DNA of 13,637 nt from Bacteroidota bacterium. Lineage in GTDB: Bacteria; Bacteroidota; Bacteroidia; Flavobacteriales_F; PHOS-HE28. The stretch's first letter is position 1; each line of letters opens with the position of its first letter. Below are positions 13,135 through 13,637 of this stretch, in pieces. The stretch lies in the NCBI GenBank assembly GCA_023418095.1, contig JAEZDL010000026.1, positions 1-13,637 of the forward strand, given 5' to 3'. Under the pieces are notes generated by a model. That model was not told where the DNA came from. It saw nothing but the letters and a program-made list of their open reading frames with translations, and searched no databases. The translations under genes and the position numbers were made by a program.

Positions 13135-13637
13135 ATGCGACAGGATCCGATCGACCGGCTGCTGAGGCCGGTGGACAGCTTCATACACGATCAGGCCGCC
13201 TCGGGTCTTGTGCTTTTCGTCTCCACGGCGATCGCGTTGATACTCGCGAATTCTCCCTGGCGTGATGCGTACCATCATTTCTGGACCAACAGCATCGCGA
13301 TCCAGATCGGTGGCTTCCACCTGGAGAAGGATCTGCACCATTTGATCAACGATGGTCTCATGGCCATGTTCTTCTTCGTGGTGGCGCTGGAGTTGAAACG
13401 CGAATTCGTGGGCGGTGAATTCTCCGATCTGCGCAACGCCATGCTCCCGATCGGTGCTTCCATCGGCGGCATGGCCTTTCCTGCCTTGATCTTCCTTTTT
13501 ATCGTTGGGCCTTCGAGCGCTGAAGCGGCGGGTTGGGGGATCCCCATGGGTACCGATACCGCATTCGTGCTCGGGCTTCTTGCGCTGCTCGGCAAACGGG
13601 TGCCGCCCGCGATCAAGGTGTTCTTCATTTCCACCGC
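13135..13637 (+). CDS. nhaA: Na+/H+ antiporter NhaA (N-terminal part, runs off the window)
   Basis: The first 167 residues of an inner-membrane Na+/H+ antiporter that expels sodium in exchange for protons and supports pH and salt homeostasis. The start MRQDPIDRLLRPVDSFIHDQ is followed by a first helix (SGLVLFVSTAIALILANS) and the family signature LHHLINDGLMAMFFFVVALELKRE at about 68-90. Then come GG-x-x-FPALIF and the discontinuous TM4 segment PMGTDTAFVLGLLALLGKRVP, where Asp141 matches Asp133 of the E. coli protein. The paired aspartates of TM5 lie beyond the window end. The reading frame is open to the last base. A box-like TATTTTCG precedes the start by six bases. Confidence 0.95.
   Translation, partial: MRQDPIDRLLRPVDSFIHDQAASGLVLFVSTAIALILANSPWRDAYHHFWTNSIAIQIGGFHLEKDLHHLINDGLMAMFFFVVALELKREFVGGEFSDLRNAMLPIGASIGGMAFPALIFLFIVGPSSAEAAGWGIPMGTDTAFVLGLLALLGKRVPPAIKVFFIST

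Larger units (their letters stand above)
12948..13136 (-). pseudogene. C-terminal remnant of an MmeI-like restriction-modification enzyme
   Basis: The minus-strand frame reads SLADLYDPLTMPKPLRDAP, then LDRGVDKCYR, QPFANDAKRVEFLFELYEGL and a TGA. This is the C-terminal end of the MmeI-type (type IIL) methyltransferase-nuclease family, where LYDP..TMP...L..AH..LD..VD..Y and RV..LF.LYE are hallmarks. The usual proteins are near 900 residues; here about 57 remain, and the homology begins only at about 13121, exactly where the nhaA promoter region starts. The methylase motifs are all absent. An ATG at 13134-13136 could yield a 62-residue peptide and shares its CATG with the nhaA start. Most simply it is a relic; its stop overlaps the putative start of DUF4160. 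Confidence 0.75.

Noticed and set aside
1..13637. CRISPR array, tRNA, rRNA or transposase gene
   Set aside because: Looked for regularly spaced repeats, tRNA-like cloverleaf stretches and transposase motifs; none found. The repeats seen are two-copy only.

Overview
The window looks like a chromosome segment from a fairly high-GC member of the Bacteroidota, probably a Flavobacteriales-type lineage. The evidence is a secreted hydrolase with a C-terminal type IX secretion (T9SS) sorting domain, lipoproteins and signal peptides of Bacteroidota type, almost no Shine-Dalgarno sequences, and boxes resembling the Bacteroidota -7 element TAnnTTTG placed a few bases before many start codons. GATC is strongly over-represented throughout. 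The species cannot be named from sequence alone.

Layout. 1-1694: bcp-type peroxiredoxin and recA, probably one transcript. 1708-2780: a TPR lipoprotein with its own promoter-like box inside the recA terminator region. 2783-3181 (minus): a small secreted beta-sandwich-like protein. 3259-3946: exported rhodanese and cytoplasmic thioredoxin, ending at a bidirectional terminator. 4005-4613 (minus): a small outer-membrane beta-barrel. 4712-5932: a T9SS-exported alpha/beta hydrolase. 5954-7186: a BaiN/HI0933-type flavoprotein. 7202-8623: a two-gene unit of a one-lobe solute-binding-like lipoprotein and a cation diffusion facilitator (CDF) relative with altered metal-site residues.

8582-11003 is the most unusual part. 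A 644-residue soluble AAA+ ATPase joined to an M41 (FtsH-type) zinc protease domain sits between two direct repeats of about 230-245 bp, roughly 90% identical by eye. The left repeat starts inside the end of the CDF gene and the right repeat starts inside the end of the AAA-M41 gene, so two unrelated proteins share a C-terminal tail. The right repeat ends inside the end of a TolB-like gene, and the left repeat carries a copy of that gene end. Recombination between the repeats would remove the AAA-M41 gene and leave both flanking genes whole, so this looks like a cassette of about 2.2 kb. The ATPase has a Clp/HSP100-like sensor-2 GAR motif, unlike FtsH, and no membrane segment was seen.

10974-12239 (minus) holds the TolB-like beta-propeller protein and a 54-residue membrane protein. 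12338-13136 (minus) is an accessory patch: a DUF2442 gene, a DUF4160 gene with no standard start codon (its likely CTG start overlaps the previous stop), and the C-terminal remnant of an MmeI-like restriction-modification enzyme. A 21-nt near-exact repeat lies at both ends of this patch. The window ends inside nhaA, a Na+/H+ antiporter gene. No tRNA, rRNA, CRISPR array or transposase gene was seen, and no gene-free stretch exceeds 300 bases.
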